Shown here in pieces: positions 59,278 through 64,000 of a stretch of DNA of 64,000 bases (its first letter is position 1; every line of letters starts with the position of its first letter). The position numbers and the translations under genes were made by a program. Source of the DNA: Phlebotomus papatasi (Eukaryota; Arthropoda; Insecta; Diptera; Psychodidae); contig NC_077224.1 of NCBI RefSeq assembly GCF_024763615.1, positions 52,028,712-52,092,711 on the forward strand, read 5' to 3'. A model generated the notes under the pieces. It saw only the letters and a list, made by a program, of their open reading frames with translations, had not been told where the DNA came from and ran no database searches.

Positions 59278-59411
59278 GATGTCTACACACTAGAAGTAAT
59301 TTTCGACAAAAATTGTCTTTTTAAAAAATTCTGACGTTTCTGCCTACAAGGGTAGACCTAAAATGCCTAAAAGGCATTTTTTAAAGAAATTGCTCCTAGT
59401 GCGTAGAGGCC
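59278..59411. mobile_element. Inverted-repeat element, CTACGCACTAGGAGCAATT type
   Basis: Left gtctacacactagaagtaat; right attgctcctagtgcgtagag. About 134 bp with an internal cctaaaatgcctaaaaggca motif. Confidence 0.6.
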
Positions 59412-59927
59412 CATAAGGATCTGCTCGAATTATAATTTACTAAGGACTTACACAGGTATGACACTGAAGGTATAGCCCAGTTTTCCATGGTAACTAAATT
59501 CTGAATAAAAAGCAATTCTACTGTTTTACTATTTTCAAAATCTTATTATTCTTTTTCCTGGTAATAAATTAGAGTATACGACTAATACGGTCCTAATACT
59601 AAGAATCGTATTAGGATTATGGATTAAATACATATTATTCATAAATTTCTCTTATCAGATTTTTAACCAGGAGATTTTACGAGCTAAATATTTTCGAGGA
59701 TCAGGCTGAGTCTATTTTGGGCTTTATTCTATCCGAAAAAAAAACGTAGAGCTCCGATTTTCCATCTGTGGATAATCATTGTCCTAGAAACCCAGTCTTT
59801 AGATCGTAAAATCCGAGAAACCTAAATTTTGCATCAGAAAATCAGAGAAACTCACTTTTTTCATCGCGAAACCCGAGAAACCCGAAGCTCTTGTCAGATA
59901 AAAATAAGATTAAATTACCCCTTGTAC

Positions 59928-60102
59928 TACCGTAGATGCGGGGGACTGCACTCCGGTGGTGACTTTACACCCCTTATTATGGTAAGCTTTGCTTTAATTA
60001 TAGCATTAAAGAAGTGCACTTTTAGCCATTGGGCCATCCTTGAGTTTCAGAATTAAAGCAAATCTTGTAAAAACCATGGGTGCTAAGTCTACATCTACGG
60101 TA
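59928..60102. mobile_element. TACCGTAGATGCGGGT family, copy 4
   Basis: Left taccgtagatgcgggggact; right ctaagtctacatctacggta. A second acatctacggta follows at about 60114, a short duplicate of the right terminus. Confidence 0.7.
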
Positions 60103-61218
60103 CATTTAAGTGTACATCTACGGTACTTTCAATCCAAAATTGAACTTTCAATTGACGAATAAGTTTTGAAAATAATGGTAGGAAAATAAGAATAGAGGGA
60201 TATGGCTTTAGGAATATAAAGTTATGAGGGGATTACCGAAGGCATATCGATCGATATCCCTTATTCTTTAACTTTAAGGTCTGTAACACATAGATGAAGA
60301 ATTTGATTTACACCACATTATTTTTTTCAAAATTTTTGAATTCTAAAGAAAATTAATTGAATCTGCATCACTTATACGCCTTATACATATTTTACAGAGG
60401 CGCAACTCATTCTAAAAAAATTTTCTAATTCCAAATAATGGCCATATCTTTCAAGAAAAAGCAATAGGGGTTACATTGCATGAATTAACCCCATATTATT
60501 TTAAATTCTTTTATTATTTTAAGCCTTCGAATGCTGAACATACTAAAATAGTTTCATAATATGAAAAGAAATTTTTTGTATAAAATTAAATGTTTTCAAC
60601 GTGTAATTCTTATTTTTAGCGAAGAAATCCAATAGTGAAAACCATGCAGCTTTGAACTTATTTATACTATCGGAGTTGTACACCCTAAACACTCGAAATG
60701 AGAAAAAATCAAACTTACTGAATGATATTCGAAAGAAATATTTGTAACTTTTTCCCCTCTCTTTGTTTTCTGTGTTCTATCATTTCCATTGCCGTCTTAA
60801 CGTTATTTTAAAACTCTTGGAAGAAACGATACAATTGTCACCTCTCTACAAGCGCCTGGCAAGTTGGCCTTTTTATATGGAGGTATTTGAAGCCAATTCC
60901 TAAATTGATCTCAGACTCAGCTCACAGTGCTCCAAGGAAAAAATTTATTTTAACAAAAATTTAGTATATTTATCCCTCAATACGGAAAGGTATCTTATAA
61001 TACGGAAAAACTTTTCACTTTTTAAATATTTAGCATAACGATCACGAGTGCAGAAAAAATCCCATACGCATTTGTATGTGAAAGTAAGAAATTGGTTTCA
61101 ACTTTGAAGGCCACTCGCCGGGGACTAGCCTTTCTATGCATAACCACAAAATAACAATAAATAATTTCTTTCATGGAAACATGGGCTGCTGAATGAATTG
61201 TACGCATGATACCGTTTC
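60103..61218. other. Spacer
   Basis: No gene or paired repeat recognised. Confidence 0.4.
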
Positions 61219-61681
61219 TTACCGTGGTATCACACTAGAGAATTTCACATGAAAATTTTCATGTGATTCACATCAATTGTTGCTGATATATGCCCAATTG
61301 TGCAATTTTCTTCAAGAACTTTTAGAAATCGATTCATTTAGTGATAAAAAAGTAGACTCGAGTCACAAAAATTGGTTTAAATAGATTAAAATAGCATAAA
61401 TACGATTGATAACTAATGAGCAAATAATGAGCAAAATTTGCTCATTACATTTGCATCTGGTAGTACTTTATTGCAGTCATTCGGGTAGTTTCTGCACCAC
61501 AACTCTCCCACCAGTTTATTAGTGATGAAATTGTGATTAAAAGTAGTGCCAATTTATCGTAAACGAGATGGAGAAGAAAGGGCAAAAGGCATTGAAAAAG
61601 ATCGGTGAAGAGGATAGTAAGAAAAAAGCTAAACAAAAATGTGTTCGATCTACATTTTATATTCGTTCATAAACTTCTAGG

Positions 61682-61945
61682 ATTTCGTGGTCAAATGAGA
61701 TGGTGGCGGAATTGATTGAGGCTGTACATCAAGAATCTGTCATTTGGGACTACAAATGTCAAGAATACAAAAATAGAGGCAGCCGATCTGATGGTTTTCA
61801 GTCCGTTTGCGACAAATTGAATCACAAATCGACTTCTTTTGTAGATAAGGCCATACGATTTGAAGAAGCTCTTCAAATTCCTCCGAAGTCATCCGGAGAA
61901 AATCATTGTGTCCAAAAAAAATCTCCACTTGCGATGTTGTCATAA
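61682..61945 (+). pseudogene. MADF/Myb-like protein of Harbinger, N-terminal part
   Basis: The frame reads SWSNEMVAELIEAVHQES, then VIWDYKCQEYKNRGSRSDG, then FQSVCDKLN. The order LIEAV...WD...YKNR...W/F..V...L is the MADF (Myb/SANT-like) DNA-binding fold that accompanies Harbinger transposases. A cttctag acceptor just before (61673-61679) suggests an upstream exon; a lysine-rich frame from the ATG at 61570 could be part of it, but no donor keeps the phase. Beyond about residue 45 the frame runs into antisense transposase sequence, so the C-terminus is artefactual. Confidence 0.75.
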
Positions 61946-62091
61946 AGATTTTCAACGAAACCATGTGAAGGTCGCGTTAAAAGCCAATGTCTCGCCCACA
62001 CCCTCCTTCTTTTCGCTTGGCGGGTCCTTTTGCACAACACAAAAGCAGTGTACAGGATGAAAACTTCCTCTTCTTCACTAAAATCACACAT
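61790..62091 (-). pseudogene. Harbinger transposase, N-terminal part
   Basis: From an ATG at 62091 the minus strand reads MCDFSEEEEVF, then RRRVWARHWLLTRPSHGF, then NLYDNIASGD. After a one-base shift at an A8 run (61914-61921, plus strand) it continues DFLRMTSEEFEELLQIVWPY and LQKKS. The RRW.R.WL...G...L...D...F.RM....F..LL..V.P.I.K pattern is the Harbinger transposase N-terminus. None of the catalytic D, D or E positions is present. Confidence 0.85.
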
Positions 62092-62350
62092 TTTTACTCA
62101 AACGACTGAAATGCTTCAAAAACAAAATCACTCATCTGACAACCCACATGTCATCGTGACATTGAGCAATTCTAGCAATGTGTCCTGGCTAAATCAGCGA
62201 TTTCGAGTGGTTCTAGAAGTTTTAATTAGCAACTTTTCAATGAGAAAATTTTCTAGTGTGATAACACCGTTAGACTCGCTGTGAGTCAAAACGAGTTGAT
62301 GTGCACAGGGCAATTGGTTGAAATCAGTGGTAAAGACAATCAGAGCCAGT

Positions 62351-62423
62351 GCCCCCTTAGCTCAGTTGGTAGATCATTCGTTTAGACAGCGAAAGGCCCC
62401 CCGTTCAATCCTGGGTGGAGGCA
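62351..62423 (+). tRNA. tRNA-like gene or tRNA pseudogene, nominal anticodon AGA
   Basis: The 73 bases follow standard tRNA numbering: T8 A9, GCTCAGTTGG in the D region (A box), anticodon stem TTCGT/GCGAA closing a 7-base loop TTAGACA, T-loop GTTCAATCC (B box) and discriminator A73. Mismatches: 4-69 and 7-66 in the acceptor, 11-24 in the D stem, 52-62 in the T stem. Position 37 is C, unusual next to an anticodon. AGA would be serine, but the long variable arm of tRNA-Ser is missing. The organisation with a T6 terminator five bases on is complete, but the mismatches favour a pseudogene or short tRNA-derived copy. Confidence 0.6.
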
Positions 62424-62427
62424 GGAA

Positions 62428-62433
62428 TTTTTT
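62428..62433 (+). terminator. RNA polymerase III terminator (T6)
   Basis: Six T residues starting five bases after the tRNA-like 3' end, the usual distance for Pol III termination. Confidence 0.55.
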
Positions 62434-64000
62434 GCTGTCTCTATTCGGGTGTAATTGATGGAGTTGGAAATCACTGGTGATGATTGTAGCCTCTCTGTGC
62501 ATAAACACAAAATTTCTTGGGCTTACATACCAAGCGAGCAGAAGTCTGTTCAAAAACACTCATGCTACAATTGTTCTTTGATTATATGTTCTTTGATTGT
62601 TCATTTATGACTTATACTACCCAATACTACCCATAAACCTTTTAAAAGGAAAGACCGAATGACTATAGGAAAACTACTTGCAACACACATTTTGGTTACT
62701 TGACCACCTCTTATGCAGTTTTTTGGTTTCCCATATTTCATTCGCTGCATTTTTTTTTCGATGGTGTGATGCTGATTAACTGCCCTCGGAGTCCCCTAAA
62801 TATAGTGAATATTGTGACCAAAACAAAAGAACACCTCTCGAAAAACGTGTGAATAAATCAATATGGTACAAAAGTTATACCTGTGACTTGGCGAAAAAGA
62901 AAATAAAAGAAATTGAGCTCGAGAAATGAGACTGAAGAAGTGCATGCAAATATATATTTAGCCACCTACTCTCTTCCTTAGAAGCTGCTGATGCTGCTAT
63001 TGCGTGTCCATTGAACTCCATGGATACTTCCATGGAAATCGATTGCCATAAATTTTAACTGTTGCACGATGGTCCTAAAGAAATTCCCTCCATACATGGC
63101 GATGAGGTGCACTTAAATTCTCTGGCTCTTTCACTCCATTTGAATTACTTACTGAAGTGCGATGAATGGATAAGATAAATGTTACTGATGTTTCTTACTA
63201 TACGAAAAGGGAAAAAATGTATCTTGTCTGCATATGGAAGCCTTTGGGTAGAATGAGAGGAAAATATTGTGAAAAAGGAGTGAAAAAAAAGTCAAAATAT
63301 TTATATTACAGTGTCGTAAAAATTTGATTCCACTCTCTTTGTTCAACCACAATTTCCATCTTTCTTTGGTGGCGATGGAACACAAGTGTTGGGCATTTAA
63401 ATTGTGGGAAATGTCTGAAAAAAAATTGCAATAAAATCGAATTAAATTTCCAATTTCACTTTTGCTTGCCTCAAATTGTTTTTGAACAACGCTCTAAACT
63501 GCCACATTTATTGGCATTCAATTTTATTATTGATATTTCTGGTGATCCTCCAATTCGATTGAAAGTGCTAATTTCTTCTCTCGTTCCTTCTCTTTTGCCC
63601 ATGTTTTTTATCTTGGAGACTGGATCTCAACACCCAATATTTATATTTGAGCATATTCATCTTCTTTTAAATTGAATTCCTCTTCTTGATATATGCATCC
63701 AACCTTTTTCTAGTTCATCATGATCAAATCATTCGATATGCAAAAATATTTGGAACATAATTATCCGACATGGTGTTCGTTAATGGACTAAAACTCGAGC
63801 AGAAATTTATACCAAAACACATTTTATCTTGAGCGGAATACTTCAAAGGCCTATCACTTTTCCAAAAATACTTTTTTTTTCATTCAATGGAGAATGGAAG
63901 ATTATATTGCTGAATTCTGAATTACTTAAGACTACCCCAAAAATCCACTATCACTTGGATGCAAACAATTTTTAAAAGAATGCACTGAACTGAGTTACTT
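62434..64000. other. Spacer to window end
   Basis: No gene or paired repeat recognised. The frames at 63182-63385 and 63466-63675 have no known domain. Confidence 0.4.

Larger units (their letters stand above)
61222..62269. mobile_element. PIF/Harbinger deletion derivative, 1048 bp
   Basis: Left CCGTGGTATCACACTAG and, reversed, right CGGTGTTATCACACTAG differ at two positions; TTA lies on both sides (61219-61221, 62270-62272). PIF/Harbinger elements make TTA/TAA duplications. Inside, a MADF gene start runs rightward from about 61682 and a transposase start runs leftward from 62091; both stop near 61800-61850. The arrangement is that of the normal two-gene element with its middle, including the DDE region, deleted. 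Confidence 0.92.

Overview
The window is eukaryotic, AT-rich, and almost gene-free by what can be read here. The A/T-rich spacer, the many TA-flanked inverted-repeat elements, the TCAGT-type initiators and a (TC)n tract near a candidate promoter suggest an insect, probably a nematoceran dipteran such as a sand fly or midge. That placement is an inference; no conserved host exon was found to prove it. No long host protein-coding gene is recognisable, so the sequence looks like intergenic or long-intron DNA.

Most of the interpretable content is mobile DNA. (1) 11.4-14.5 kb is a nest of three elements: a short TA-flanked element, a pogo-type deletion derivative, and a complete non-autonomous LTR element on the minus strand. 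The LTR element has two identical 180-bp LTRs, TATA target duplications, a tRNA-Pro-like primer site, a 35-bp tandem repeat and a 309-codon frame with two SAP-like motifs. (2) 26.0-27.8 kb is a Tc1-like fold-back element with arms of about 712 bp, inserted at a TA inside a 193-bp MITE; a second copy of that MITE at 30.4-30.6 kb preserves the empty site. (3) 37.2-37.9 kb is a dead non-LTR reverse transcriptase fragment. (4) 46.2-47.3 kb is a second pogo-type derivative. (5) 61.2-62.3 kb is a PIF/Harbinger derivative with TTA target duplications, holding the facing 5' parts of a MADF gene and of the transposase gene. (6) More than 30 short inverted-repeat elements, mostly with TA duplications, fall into about a dozen families, several with 2-4 copies here and some nested.

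Possible host signals are few and weak: a TATA plus initiator at 5.41-5.44 kb followed by protein-like but broken frames; a small ORF with a signal-peptide-like start at 15.4 kb; a cysteine-rich candidate exon at 18.2 kb; a likely promoter and 5' leader at 39.2-41.0 kb ending in ATG|GTAAGT; and a tRNA-like sequence at 62.35 kb with A and B boxes and a T6 terminator but several stem mismatches.

Functionally the window shows repeated waves of TA-targeting DNA transposons, one very recent LTR insertion, and a single-copy background that may carry regulatory DNA for genes outside the window. Coordinates of element ends come from matching termini by eye and can be off by a few bases where termini have decayed.
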